DNA from: an uncultured Thiocystis sp.
GTDB taxonomy: Bacteria; Pseudomonadota; Gammaproteobacteria; Chromatiales; Chromatiaceae
Length of the DNA stretch: 64,000 nt
Assembly: GCF_903866365.1 (NCBI RefSeq)
Contig: NZ_CAIPNF010000352.1
Span: 1-64,000 of the forward strand
Direction of reading: 5' to 3'
In this document: positions 55,476 through 64,000 of the stretch, piece after piece
Numbering within the stretch: position 1 is the stretch's first letter
Layout: each line of letters opens with the position of its first letter
Translations under genes and position numbers: made by a program
The notes under the pieces: generated by a model
The model's input: only the letters and a program-made list of their open reading frames with translations
What the model was told of the DNA's origin: nothing
Databases searched by the model: none

Positions 55476-57020
55476 TCAGCAGGTCTCCACCTCAAACCCA
55501 ACCACCGTGCGCCGCTCGCGGCTGAACTCGATCCCGATCAGATGGATCGGCTGGCCCAGGGCGCGGTATTTGTCCGCATACCCCCGATCCTTGATCTGTT
55601 GCAGCGCCCGACCCTCGGGCGCCAGTTCCACGACCTTGAACTCGAATAGCCAGACCTGGCCGTTGAATTTCAGCGTCAGGTCGATCCGCCCGCGGTGGCT
55701 GGCGTCCTCGGGCGTCAGATCCAGCCCCAGTGCGGCGAGATGGCTGTAGAAGACGCTGGCATAAAAGCCCTCGTAACGGGCCAGCGGGTGGCCATCGTGC
55801 CACTGATGGGGGATGGTCGCGAAGAGCGATTCCAGATGGGCGCGCAGCGCGGCGAAGTCGCCGGACACCAGGATGTCGTAGACCCGGCTGACGGCGCGTT
55901 CGGCCTGCATCGGATCGGCCAGCAGACCCTTGAGGAGGGCGTCGTTGAGGGCGCTTTCGACTTCCAGGTTGGGATAGCCAAGGCGATATTCCTGCCGGGC
56001 GCCGAGGCGTCGCACGCCCTGGAAGGTGAGATAGCCGGTCTGCCACAGCAGCGCCTCGGTCGCCAGATGCTCCACGTCGAAGGTCGAGAGCAGCGCCTCG
56101 GAGGCATGAAGCTCGGCCAGGTTGGGGGTGAAATAGCCGCGTTCGACGAGCAGCTCGACCAGAAAGGTCGGGGTGCCGGTCTCGAACCAGAAGGACCGGA
56201 ATTCGCGTTCCTGAAACAGCAGCAGCAGATCGAAGGGGTTATAGACGGCCTCGCCGGTCCAGTTGTAGCCGTTGTACCAGCGGCGGATCTCGTCCCGCTC
56301 CAGTCCCGGAAGTTCGGCCGCGAAGACGGTCTCGACGTCCTGTTCGGTATAGCCGCACACGGCGGAATAGTCTGCGGACACGGTAATGTCGCGCAGGTTG
56401 TTCAGCCCGGAAAAGATGCTGACCTTGCTGAATTTGCTCACCCCGGTGATGAAGACGAACCGGACGTAGGCGTCCTGATCCTTGATGACCGAGTAGAGAT
56501 TGCGCAGTCCGTCGCGCAGCTCGCGGGCAATCGCCGGCGCGGTCAGGTTGTCGAGGATGGGTTTGTCGTATTCGTCGACCAGGATGACGGTACGCTGGCC
56601 AGTGGCGGCATGGGCGAGTCGGATCAGTTCGCCGAAACAGGCCGCGACGTCGGGTTCGGTGCAGGTCACGCCCAGCGCCGACTGGTTGATGCGCAGTTGT
56701 TCGCCGATTTTGCGCGTCAGGGACGCGGCATCGTGCAGCACCCCGCCGCCGAAGCTGAGACGGATCACCGGACAGGGGGTCGACCAGTCCCAGCCCGGAT
56801 GGATCGCCAGCCCCCGGAATAGCGGCTCGTTCCCGGCGAAAAGCTCGCCGAGGGTATCGAGCAGCAGCGACTTGCCGAAGCGGCGCGGACGCGACAGAAA
56901 ATAATGGCTTCCCTGGTCGACGAGTTGCCGGATAAAACCGGTCTTGTCGACATAATAATGATCGTCCTCGCGGATCTTGGCGAAGGTCTGGATGCCGATG
57001 GGGAGTCTGCGACGGTGCAT
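55476..57020 (-). CDS. AAA-ATPase-like/PD-(D/E)XK nuclease superfamily protein
   Basis: A protein of 514 residues. The N-terminal part is the AAA-ATPase_like domain: LPIGIQTFAKIREDDHYYVD, the P-loop-like SRPRRFGKSLLLDTL and VILVDEYDKPILDN (Walker B). The C-terminal part is the PDDEXK_9 domain with HRGRIDLTLKFNGQVWLFEF and KVVE, the D...ExK nuclease core. These proteins are frequent in bacteria, often in several copies and near mobile DNA; their role is not established. It lies between a repeat-rich spacer and divergent recC. Confidence 0.9.
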   Translation of the reverse strand: MHRRRLPIGIQTFAKIREDDHYYVDKTGFIRQLVDQGSHYFLSRPRRFGKSLLLDTLGELFAGNEPLFRGLAIHPGWDWSTPCPVIRLSFGGGVLHDAASLTRKIGEQLRINQSALGVTCTEPDVAACFGELIRLAHAATGQRTVILVDEYDKPILDNLTAPAIARELRDGLRNLYSVIKDQDAYVRFVFITGVSKFSKVSIFSGLNNLRDITVSADYSAVCGYTEQDVETVFAAELPGLERDEIRRWYNGYNWTGEAVYNPFDLLLLFQEREFRSFWFETGTPTFLVELLVERGYFTPNLAELHASEALLSTFDVEHLATEALLWQTGYLTFQGVRRLGARQEYRLGYPNLEVESALNDALLKGLLADPMQAERAVSRVYDILVSGDFAALRAHLESLFATIPHQWHDGHPLARYEGFYASVFYSHLAALGLDLTPEDASHRGRIDLTLKFNGQVWLFEFKVVELAPEGRALQQIKDRGYADKYRALGQPIHLIGIEFSRERRTVVGFEVETC

Positions 57021-57097
57021 GATGGGCCTCGGTCGGTAGCGTTCCTGTCCGGCATTGTAGCGGCGTCATCGTCTGGCCGCGCGGCGCGCACTGAAAT

Positions 57098-57129
57098 CCT
57101 TTGTGTTCCTGGCGTCTTTGCGGTTCAAA
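57098..57129 (-). repeat. Dispersed CGCAAAG repeat copy upstream of recC
   Basis: CCTTTGTGTTCCTGGCGTCT, then TTGCGGTTCAAA: the reverse-oriented form of the repeat near telA (16174-16295). It lies in the 148-base divergent gap between the AAA/PD-(D/E)XK gene and recC. Confidence 0.5.
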
Positions 57130-57168
57130 TGCGCGCTCGGGATCATGGTTCTTCGAACGGAGTGAGTG

Positions 57169-60100
57169 ATGGACGCTCGGAAAGTCGCGGGCAGCGGAGA
57201 CTGGCCAACCGGTTTTATGCTGATCCAGGGCAACCGCCTGGAGGCGTTGCGCGGGCTCATGGTCGCCTGGATGCGGCGGCATCCGCTGCATCCGCTGGAG
57301 AACGAGGTGGTGCTGGTGCAGAGCAACGGCATCGCTCAATGGCTCAAGCTGGCCCTGGCCGCGAATCCCGAGGACGCGCTCACGGGCGGCTGCGGGATAG
57401 CCGCCGCGCTGGAGGTGACCCTGCCGGGGCGTTTCATCTGGCAGGCGTATCGCCGCGTGCTTGGCGATCTGCCGGAGCGTTCCGCTTTCGACAAGGCGCC
57501 CATGAGCTGGCGGCTGCATCGACTGCTGGGCGATCTCGTCCGTCCTGAGCGGAGTCGAAGGGATGGCTTGGCCGCTCAACTGCCGAATCCCGACTGTCTG
57601 GCGCCAATCCTGGGATTTCTCGACGGCGACGCCGACCCGCGTCGTCGGCATCAACTGGCCCTGCGTCTCGCCGATCTCTTCGATCAGTATCAGGTCTATC
57701 GGGCCGACTGGCTGGCCGCCTGGCAGGCCGGCGAGGATGTCCTGATCCGGCCGGACGGTCGCCGCGAGCCGCTGCCCGACGCGCAGCGCTGGCAGCCGGC
57801 CCTCTGGCGCTGTCTGCTGCGGGATGTCGCGGGGGAGGCGGGCGCCGCCGCGGGTGCGTTCGGCCATGCCAGTCGCGCCGAGATTCATCGCGCCTTCCTG
57901 GAGCGGGCCAAGACCCATCCGGACGCGCTGTTGGACGCCACCCAGGACCGCCTGCCCCGGCGGGTCATCGTCTTCGGCATCTCCTCGCTGCCGCGCCAGT
58001 CGCTGGAAGTATTGGAGGCCATCGCGCCCTTCTCGCAGGTGATGCTGTTCGTGCACAACCCCAGCCGGCATTACTGGGGCGACATCGTCGAGGGTCGGGA
58101 GTTGTTCCGGCGCGAGTATCGGCGTTATGCCGCCCGTAAGGTGCCGAGTGATGTCGACGAGACCCAGCTCCATCTGCACGGTCATCCGCTGCTGGCGGCC
58201 TGGGGCAAGCAGGGCAGGGACTATATCCGGCTGCTCGACGAGCACGACCGGCGCGAGGACTACGAGGGGCATTTTCAGGCCGCGAGCATGGACATCGATC
58301 TGTTTGAGTCTCCCATCGCATCCCCTGACGAATCCCTCGGCGAAGCCACGCTGCTGCAACAGTTACAAGATGACATCCTGGAACTGCGCCCGTTGCACGA
58401 GCGTCAGGCGTTGGCCACGGCCATCGATCCCCGGACCGATCGCAGTCTCGAATTCCTGATCGCCCACGGTCCGCAGCGCGAGGTCGAAATCCTTCACGAC
58501 CAATTGCTGGACGCCTTCGAGCAGGCGGCCCAGGCCGGCGATCCGCTGCACCCGCGCGACGTGCTGATCATGGTTCCGGACATCGATCCCTATGCCCCGC
58601 ATATCGAGGCGGTCTTCGGGCGTCTGGCGCCGGACGATCCGCGCCACATCCCGTTTCATCTCTCGGATCAGGGGCAGCGTCATCGCAATCCGCTCTTGAT
58701 CGGGCTGGAGACCCTGCTCAATCTACCGCGCTCGCGCTTTGCCGTCAGCGAGCTGTTGGATCTCCTCGATCTTCCGGCCCTGCGCGAGCGCTTCGGCATC
58801 GACGAGGTCGATCTGCCCCGGCTGCGCCAGTGGATCGGCGGCGCCAACATCCGCTGGGGGCTGGATGCGCCGCAGCGTGCCAGTCTCGGGTTGCCCGCCG
58901 GGCTGACGCAAAATACCTGGGGCTTCGGTCTGCAACGCATGCTGCTCGGCTTCGCCACGGGGCGGAGCGGTCCCTGGCAGACGATCGAGCCCTATGACGA
59001 GATCGGCGGTCTCGAAGCGGCGCTGGTCGGTCCGCTGGTGCAGTTACTGGAGACGCTGGAACGCTATTGGCACCAACTCCAGATCCCGCGCGCGCCGGAC
59101 GCCTGGACGGCGCTGATCGGCGAACTGCTCGATGACGCCTTTGCGGCGGACGGCGAGGCCGATCTGCTCGCCATTGCCCAGGTCCAGCAGGCGCTGGATC
59201 GCTGGGCGCTGGACTGTCGGCGGGGCGGCGCGCGCGCGGAGACCCTGCCGCTGGAGGTGGTGCGCGACGCGCTGCTGTCCGCGCTCGACGAGCCGACCCT
59301 GACCCAGCGCTTTCTGGCCGGCGCGGTGAATTTCGCGACCCTGATGCCGATGCGCGCCATCCCTTTTCGTCAGATCTGGCTGTTGGGCATGAACGACGGC
59401 GACTATCCACGCAACCGCCGTCCGGCCGATTTCGATCTGATGGCGAACGACTATCGACCGGGCGACCGCTCGCGCCGCGAGGACGACCGTTATCTCTTCC
59501 TGGAGGCGCTGTTGTCGGCGCGCGAGCGGCTGGTCATCAGTTGGGTGGGGCGCGGGATTCGGGACAACTCGGTCCGTCCGCCCTCGGTGCTGGTCGGTCA
59601 GTTGCGCGATCATCTCGCCGCCGGCTGGCGGCTGGCCAACCCCGAGCCCGGCGCGACGCTCCTCGACGCGCTGACCACCGAGCATCCGTTACAGCCCTTC
59701 AGCCGCCGCTATTTTCAGCCGGAGCGTCCGCCGCGTCTCTTTACCTACGCGCGCGAATGGCGGGCGGTGCATCGGGATCACGATCTCGATCCTTCGGCTT
59801 CGTCTGACACAACCCCGGAGACCCCGCCGACGCTCGCCCCGCCCGAACTGGATGCCCCCGTTCGACTGTCCGCGCTGGGGGGCTTTCTGCGTCATCCGGT
59901 CAGGACGTTTTATACCCGGCGCCTCGCGCTCTATCTCACCGAGGACGCGGATGCCGTCGAGGATGACGAGGTGTTCGATTTCGACGGCTTCGGGAGCTGG
60001 GACATGCGTAACGTCATGGTCCAGTCGGTGGAACACACCCTGGCCCAGCAGCCCGATGCCGATCCGCAAGCCTGTCTGCGCGCGACGATCCGGCAGCTCG

Positions 60101-60783
60101 CGCGCGCCGGGCGTCTGCCCCTGCCGCCCTTCGATGGCGTCTGGACCGATTCGCTGGTCAAGGATCTGGAAGCGCCGGTCGAGACCTATCGGTCGCTTCT
60201 GCAACAGTATCCGCTGGCCTGTCCCGTCCGGACGATCCGGCTGGCCTCGACCGGCATCGTCCTGGAGGACAGCCTGAACGATCTGCGCCAGGACGACGCG
60301 GGCAACCGCGTGCGGCTGCATTTGCAGGCCAGCCGATTGCATGAGGGTAAAGACTTGAAGTGGTATCACCTGGCGCGACAGTGGCCACTCCATCTGGCCG
60401 CCCAGCTTGAGGGTCCGGTCACGACGCATCTTCTCGGACCGGACACCGATTTCAGGCTACAGCCGCTGGACGCCGAGTCCGCGCGCGACCTGCTGACCCA
60501 GCTTCTGGAGTCGTCTCTGGAGGGGCTGACGACCTTGCCGCCGTTGGCCTGCAAGACCGGCTTCGCGGTGCTGCGGGCGCGCGAGGGTGGTAAGAGTTGT
60601 CCGTTTTCGACCTACGAGGGTGGCTTCAACCGCGCCGGCGAGCGGGAAGACCATCCCGGTTACGCCCGCTTCTGGCCGACCTATGCGCAACTCAGCGCGG
60701 ACGCGGGTTTCGAGCCGCTGATCGACCGGCTTTACCGGCCGCTGTTTCTCCATTGTCTGGATCAAGAGGGACCGTCATCATGA
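57169..60783 (+). CDS. recC: Exodeoxyribonuclease V subunit RecC
   Basis: A protein of 1204 residues from the ATG at 57169 (GGAG six bases upstream). Typical RecC parts are FMLIQGNRLEALRGLMVAWM, NEVVLVQSNGIAQWLKLALA, HVHNPS-like LFVHNPSRHYWGDI, MPMRAIPFRQIWLLGMNDGD, YPRNRRPADFDLM and RREDDRYLFLEALLSARERL. RecC recognises Chi and splits the duplex in RecBCD. A short repeat-derived stretch, VRPERSRRDG, lies in frame near residue 125-134 (57541-57565). The stop overlaps the recB start by four bases. Confidence 0.95.
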   Translation: MDARKVAGSGDWPTGFMLIQGNRLEALRGLMVAWMRRHPLHPLENEVVLVQSNGIAQWLKLALAANPEDALTGGCGIAAALEVTLPGRFIWQAYRRVLGDLPERSAFDKAPMSWRLHRLLGDLVRPERSRRDGLAAQLPNPDCLAPILGFLDGDADPRRRHQLALRLADLFDQYQVYRADWLAAWQAGEDVLIRPDGRREPLPDAQRWQPALWRCLLRDVAGEAGAAAGAFGHASRAEIHRAFLERAKTHPDALLDATQDRLPRRVIVFGISSLPRQSLEVLEAIAPFSQVMLFVHNPSRHYWGDIVEGRELFRREYRRYAARKVPSDVDETQLHLHGHPLLAAWGKQGRDYIRLLDEHDRREDYEGHFQAASMDIDLFESPIASPDESLGEATLLQQLQDDILELRPLHERQALATAIDPRTDRSLEFLIAHGPQREVEILHDQLLDAFEQAAQAGDPLHPRDVLIMVPDIDPYAPHIEAVFGRLAPDDPRHIPFHLSDQGQRHRNPLLIGLETLLNLPRSRFAVSELLDLLDLPALRERFGIDEVDLPRLRQWIGGANIRWGLDAPQRASLGLPAGLTQNTWGFGLQRMLLGFATGRSGPWQTIEPYDEIGGLEAALVGPLVQLLETLERYWHQLQIPRAPDAWTALIGELLDDAFAADGEADLLAIAQVQQALDRWALDCRRGGARAETLPLEVVRDALLSALDEPTLTQRFLAGAVNFATLMPMRAIPFRQIWLLGMNDGDYPRNRRPADFDLMANDYRPGDRSRREDDRYLFLEALLSARERLVISWVGRGIRDNSVRPPSVLVGQLRDHLAAGWRLANPEPGATLLDALTTEHPLQPFSRRYFQPERPPRLFTYAREWRAVHRDHDLDPSASSDTTPETPPTLAPPELDAPVRLSALGGFLRHPVRTFYTRRLALYLTEDADAVEDDEVFDFDGFGSWDMRNVMVQSVEHTLAQQPDADPQACLRATIRQLARAGRLPLPPFDGVWTDSLVKDLEAPVETYRSLLQQYPLACPVRTIRLASTGIVLEDSLNDLRQDDAGNRVRLHLQASRLHEGKDLKWYHLARQWPLHLAAQLEGPVTTHLLGPDTDFRLQPLDAESARDLLTQLLESSLEGLTTLPPLACKTGFAVLRAREGGKSCPFSTYEGGFNRAGEREDHPGYARFWPTYAQLSADAGFEPLIDRLYRPLFLHCLDQEGPSS
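57541..57565 (+). repeat. CGTCCTGAGCGGAGTCGAAG repeat carried inside recC
   Basis: CGTCCTGAGCGGAGTCGAAG plus GGATG is a repeat seen dispersed in many bacterial genomes. Here it is read in frame as RPERSRRDG in recC, between GDLV and LAAQLPN. The flanking residues align with ordinary RecC sequence, so the protein appears to tolerate it. Confidence 0.5.
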
Positions 60784-63700
60784 GCCAAAGGCTCGATCCG
60801 CTCGCCTTTCCGCTCCGGGGCAGTCGACTCGTCGAGGCCAGCGCCGGCACCGGCAAGACCTTTACGCTGGCCCTGCTCTATACCCGTTTGGTGCTTGGGC
60901 ACGGCGGGGAAGGGATGGCCTTCGACCGTCCGTTGATGCCGCCCGAGATTCTGGTCGTCACCTTCACGGACGCGGCCACGAAGGAATTGCGCGACCGGAT
61001 TCGGCAGCGTCTGGTCGAGGCGGCGGTGTGTTTCGAGGCCGCGCCCCCTCACCCCCAACCCCTCTCCCCTAAGGGAGAGGGGAGTAATCCCCTGCACGAT
61101 CTGCGCGCGACCTACGCGCCGCAAGACTGGCCTGGCTGCGCGCGCCGGCTGCGTCTGGCCGCCGAATGGATGGACGAGGCGATGATCTCGACCATTCATG
61201 GCTGGTGCTACCGCATGCTTCAGGAGCATGCCTTCGACACGCGCGGTCTGTTCGAGCGCGAACTGGTCACCGATCAGACCGATCTGCTGGCCGAGGTGAC
61301 ACGCGATTACTGGCGCGTCCATTTCTACCCGCTGCCGCCGGCGCAGGTGCGCTGCGTCCTGGACGTCGTCAAGTCACCCGATGCCCTGCGCGACAAGCTC
61401 GCCACCTGGCTCCAGCGCCGGGAAGCCGTTCTGTCCTACAAGGGCGAGCCGCTGCGCGTCGATTCGCTCGATGCGCCGCTGACCCGCCAGTGTCAGTGGT
61501 TGAACGCGAAGGAGGGCGCGGAAGCCGAACGTCAACGTCTGGACGCGGAACGCGCGGTCCTGGAGCAGGCGGCCCGGGATCTGTGGCGCGCGCACCGCGC
61601 GACGCTCGAAACGCATCTGCGGGAGTTGCGTCCTCATCTCAATGGGACCACACACGGGAGCACGCATGCGGAGCCCTTCGACGACTTGCTCGCCGAGATT
61701 GCCGCCTGGTCCGAGGGCGGCGCGGCGCCGACGAAGCTCAAGAGCTTTGTCCAGGGCGCATTCAAGTTCAAGAAGACCGCGAAAGTCACGACCGAAATGA
61801 CGCATCCAGCTTTCCAGGCGCTCGCCGACTGGCAGGCGGCGGGCGCCAAACCGTCTCTGCCGGAGGAGCCGGAACCGTCCTTCGAGGCCTGTCTGATCGC
61901 CCATGCCGCGCGCTGGGTCGGACGCGAACTGGAACGCCGTCTGCTCGTCCAGGCCGAGATGGGATTCGATGACCTGCTGCGTCAGCTTGACGCGGCACTG
62001 AGTCCCAGCGGGGCCGGGGGCGGGGCAGGGGATGGCGGTCACGCGCAACGTCTGGCCGAGACTATCCGCCGCCAGTTTCCGGTGGCCCTGATCGACGAAT
62101 TCCAGGATACGGACCCGGTCCAGTACCGCATCTTCGACCGCATTTACCAAGTGGCCGAGACGCCCGAGGACGTCGCGCTGATCATGATCGGCGACCCCAA
62201 GCAGGCGATCTATGGCTTCCGCGGGGCCGACATCCATACCTATCTCGATGCCCGCCGGGCAACCGAAGGCCGACACTACACGCTGGGCGTCAATTACCGT
62301 TCGACCGAGTCCATGGTGGACGCCTGCAACCGGCTGTTTGAGCAGGCGGAGACGCAGGCGCGCGGCGCCTTCCGTTTCAAGACCGACACCGAGCATCCGA
62401 TTCCCTATCAGGTCGTCGAGGCCAGTGGCCGCGCCGAGCGCCTGATCCTGGATGGCCAGGCGGCGACCGCGCTGACCTTCTGGACCCTGGACATCGACCT
62501 TGAGAGTGGCACCGATCCGATTTCGCCCGACGATTATCGTCGGCGGATGGCCGAGGCGACGGCGACCCGGCTCGTGATTTGGTTGCAGCAGGCGCGGGAG
62601 GGCAAGGCCGGTTTCGCGTCATCCCCCTCACCCCAACCCCTCTCCCCCAGGGGAGAGGGGCTTGTTGACGCGGTTTGGCAACCCCTGTGCCCGCAGGACA
62701 TCGCCATCCTGGTGCGCACCGGCACGGAAGCGGCCGCGATGCGCGAGGCGCTGGCGGCTCGTCGCATTCACAGCGTCTATCTTTCGGATCGGGAGTCGGT
62801 CTTTCAGACCCAGGAGGCGGGCGATCTGCTGCATTGGCTGCGGGCCTGCGCCGCGCCCACCGACGAGACTCTGGTGCGCGCGGCGCTCGGCACCAACACC
62901 CTGGCCGTGCCGCTGGAACAGCTCGCGCAACTGCAACGCGACGAACTGGCCTGGGAAGCGCGGATCGAGCGTTTTCGCGGCTATCGGCAGGTCTGGCGGC
63001 GTCAGGGCGTGCTTGCCATGCTGCGGCGCCTGATGCAGGACGTCGCGTTGCCCGCGCGGCTGCTCGGACGCGGCAACGGCGAGCGCATTCTGACCAATCT
63101 GCTGCATCTGGCCGAATGGCTGCAACAGTCGGCGACCGCGCTCGACGGTGAACAGGCGCTGATCCGGCACCTGTCCGAGCATGTCGGCGCCTCTGGCGAC
63201 GAGTTTATCCAGCGTCTGGAGAGCGATGCCGAACGGGTGCGGATCGTCACCATCCATAAAGCCAAGGGTCTGGAATATCCGCTGGTCCTGCTGCCCTTCA
63301 TCTGTTCCTGGCGGGCGGTGGATGGTCATACCCGGCAGGTTCCCTATCGCGCCGGCCCGCGAACCCTGCTCGAACTGGCGCCAAAGGCCCGTTTCGGCGA
63401 GGCGTGGGCCGCCGCCGACGACGCGCGTCTGAGCGAGGATATGCGCCTGCTCTATGTCGCCGTGACTCGCGCCCGGCATGCGCTCTGGCTCGGGATCGCG
63501 CCGCTCAAAAGCGGCAACGCGAAAAAGTCCCAGTTGGAGAAGTCGGCCATCGGTCATGTGCTCAATGGCGGCAAGCCGTTCGAGACCCCGGCGGACATCC
63601 TGGAGGCGCTGGCGCGACTGCGGGGGGATTGCGCGTCGATGCGGATCGAGTCGGCGCCATCCCCATCGATCACGCGACTGGCCCCGGCATCGGCGGTCGC

Positions 63701-64000
63701 GCTGGAGCCGGCGCGCCGGGCCCCGAAGACTCGCCCGCCGTCCTGGTGGATCGCCAGTTATTCGTCCCTGCGGATCGTGGCGTGGGAGGCGTCGGGGTCG
63801 GAGGAGGCCGCGTCGGCGCTTCCTTCCGATCAGGCGCAGGGATTCGAGTTGGTGCCGTCGGTGGAGACGGCGGTGCAGGAAACCACCCTGGAAGAAACCA
63901 AGCGGTCGATCCGGTCAGACGACGCGGATGACGTCGGTTTGGCGCGAACGGCAAAGCCCGAGAAGGACAGTCATCTTCACGCACTCCCGCGCGGCAGCCG
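60780..64000 (+). CDS. recB: Exodeoxyribonuclease V subunit RecB, N-terminal 1073 codons (cut by window edge)
   Basis: The frame opens at the ATG at 60780 (overlapping the recC stop) and stays open to the window end. Walker A is EASAGTGKTFTL (residues 20-30), then VVTFTDAATKELRDRI, Walker B region ALIDEFQDTDPVQYRIF (Asp439), GDPKQAIYGFRGADI, LGVNYRSTESMV, VRIVTIHKAKGLEYPLVLLP and LLYVAVTRARHALW. The C-terminal nuclease domain is not reached; the last residues (HLHALPRGS) lead into it. RecB is the 3'-5' helicase and nuclease of RecBCD. Two related palindromic repeats are read in frame, at 61044-61084 and 62623-62660. Confidence 0.95.
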   Translation, partial: MSQRLDPLAFPLRGSRLVEASAGTGKTFTLALLYTRLVLGHGGEGMAFDRPLMPPEILVVTFTDAATKELRDRIRQRLVEAAVCFEAAPPHPQPLSPKGEGSNPLHDLRATYAPQDWPGCARRLRLAAEWMDEAMISTIHGWCYRMLQEHAFDTRGLFERELVTDQTDLLAEVTRDYWRVHFYPLPPAQVRCVLDVVKSPDALRDKLATWLQRREAVLSYKGEPLRVDSLDAPLTRQCQWLNAKEGAEAERQRLDAERAVLEQAARDLWRAHRATLETHLRELRPHLNGTTHGSTHAEPFDDLLAEIAAWSEGGAAPTKLKSFVQGAFKFKKTAKVTTEMTHPAFQALADWQAAGAKPSLPEEPEPSFEACLIAHAARWVGRELERRLLVQAEMGFDDLLRQLDAALSPSGAGGGAGDGGHAQRLAETIRRQFPVALIDEFQDTDPVQYRIFDRIYQVAETPEDVALIMIGDPKQAIYGFRGADIHTYLDARRATEGRHYTLGVNYRSTESMVDACNRLFEQAETQARGAFRFKTDTEHPIPYQVVEASGRAERLILDGQAATALTFWTLDIDLESGTDPISPDDYRRRMAEATATRLVIWLQQAREGKAGFASSPSPQPLSPRGEGLVDAVWQPLCPQDIAILVRTGTEAAAMREALAARRIHSVYLSDRESVFQTQEAGDLLHWLRACAAPTDETLVRAALGTNTLAVPLEQLAQLQRDELAWEARIERFRGYRQVWRRQGVLAMLRRLMQDVALPARLLGRGNGERILTNLLHLAEWLQQSATALDGEQALIRHLSEHVGASGDEFIQRLESDAERVRIVTIHKAKGLEYPLVLLPFICSWRAVDGHTRQVPYRAGPRTLLELAPKARFGEAWAAADDARLSEDMRLLYVAVTRARHALWLGIAPLKSGNAKKSQLEKSAIGHVLNGGKPFETPADILEALARLRGDCASMRIESAPSPSITRLAPASAVALEPARRAPKTRPPSWWIASYSSLRIVAWEASGSEEAASALPSDQAQGFELVPSVETAVQETTLEETKRSIRSDDADDVGLARTAKPEKDSHLHALPRGS
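61044..61084 (+). repeat. CCCCTCACCCCCAACCCCTC palindromic repeat inside recB, copy 1
   Basis: CCCCTCACCCCCAACCCCTC, then TCCCCTAAGGGAGAGGGG; the inner CCCCTCTCCC and GGGAGAGGGG form a ten-bp stem. It is a well-known type of intergenic repeat in proteobacteria, but here it encodes PHPQPLSPKGEG in frame, around RecB residue 89-101. Confidence 0.7.
62623..62660 (+). repeat. CCCCTCACCCCAACCCCTCT palindromic repeat inside recB, copy 2
   Basis: The same repeat as at 61044-61084, in the same orientation and the same reading phase (PSPQPLSPRGEG), between LQQAREGKAGF and LVDAVWQPLCPQDIAILVRT. The core stem is CCCCTCTCCC and GGGAGAGGGG with slightly different loop bases. Confidence 0.7.

Noticed and set aside
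56239-58359. A 706-codon minus-strand frame across the AAA/PD-(D/E)XK gene and the recC start
   Set aside because: It mixes an alternate frame of one gene with the antisense of the other; both real genes have complete motifs.

Overview
The window is a GC-rich stretch of a gammaproteobacterial chromosome. Its centre (about 31-47.4 kb) is a dsr (reverse-acting dissimilatory sulfite reductase) cluster in the order dsrABEFHCMKLJOPN...RS. DsrEFH, DsrL and a DsrC with both redox cysteines mark the sulfur-oxidising form of the pathway, and the gene order is the one known from Allochromatium vinosum. The most likely source is a purple sulfur bacterium (Chromatiaceae) or a close relative. Phototrophy itself is inferred, because no photosynthesis genes lie in the window.

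Layout. 0-10 kb: the 5' end of ftsK (minus strand), two translationally coupled hybrid histidine kinases, a cold-shock protein, a DUF2061 membrane protein, tsaB with an unidentified upstream partner, and a PfkB kinase. 10-17.5 kb: cydDC, a tandem pair of Uma2-type nuclease genes, and an XpaC/TelA pair. 17.6-21 kb: the rpsP-rimM-trmD-rplS operon, with sbcB starting on a TTG directly behind it. 21-28 kb: trmO, rlmD, a CYTH protein overlapping an L,D-transpeptidase, a 5'-truncated glgC, gpmI and thyA. 28-30.2 kb: a four-gene minus-strand operon, divergent from dsrA, encoding a 63-residue protein, a helical protein, a Cas6/RAMP-like protein and a cysteine-free DsrC homologue (RspA type). 31-47.4 kb: the dsr cluster, interrupted between dsrN and dsrR by about 2.2 kb of foreign-looking DNA with integron-cassette signatures. 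47.4-64 kb: proA, mfd, a methyltransferase, a DEAD-box helicase, an AAA/PD-(D/E)XK protein, recC and the first 3.2 kb of recB.

How the genes work together. From knowledge of the families, DsrEFH and DsrC pass persulfide sulfur to DsrAB. DsrL supplies the electron-transfer function with DsrAB, DsrMKJOP links the DsrC redox state to the quinone pool and periplasm, and DsrN makes the siroheme amide. TsaB and TrmO act one after the other on tRNA position 37, and RimM, TrmD and RlmD add further translation functions. Mfd, RecBC, SbcB and FtsK form a DNA repair and chromosome-maintenance background.

Most unusual points: (1) the Cas6-like/RspA operon next to dsrA, with no CRISPR array or other cas gene in view; (2) cassette boundaries inside the dsr cluster, with an exact 8-bp and an exact 7-bp complementarity between cassette starts and attC-like sites; (3) short palindromic repeats carried in frame inside recB (two related copies) and recC (another family); (4) several decayed genes (proline dehydrogenase, glgC, Uma2, DUF4214, YyaL-like) at gene boundaries, together with several dispersed short repeat families.
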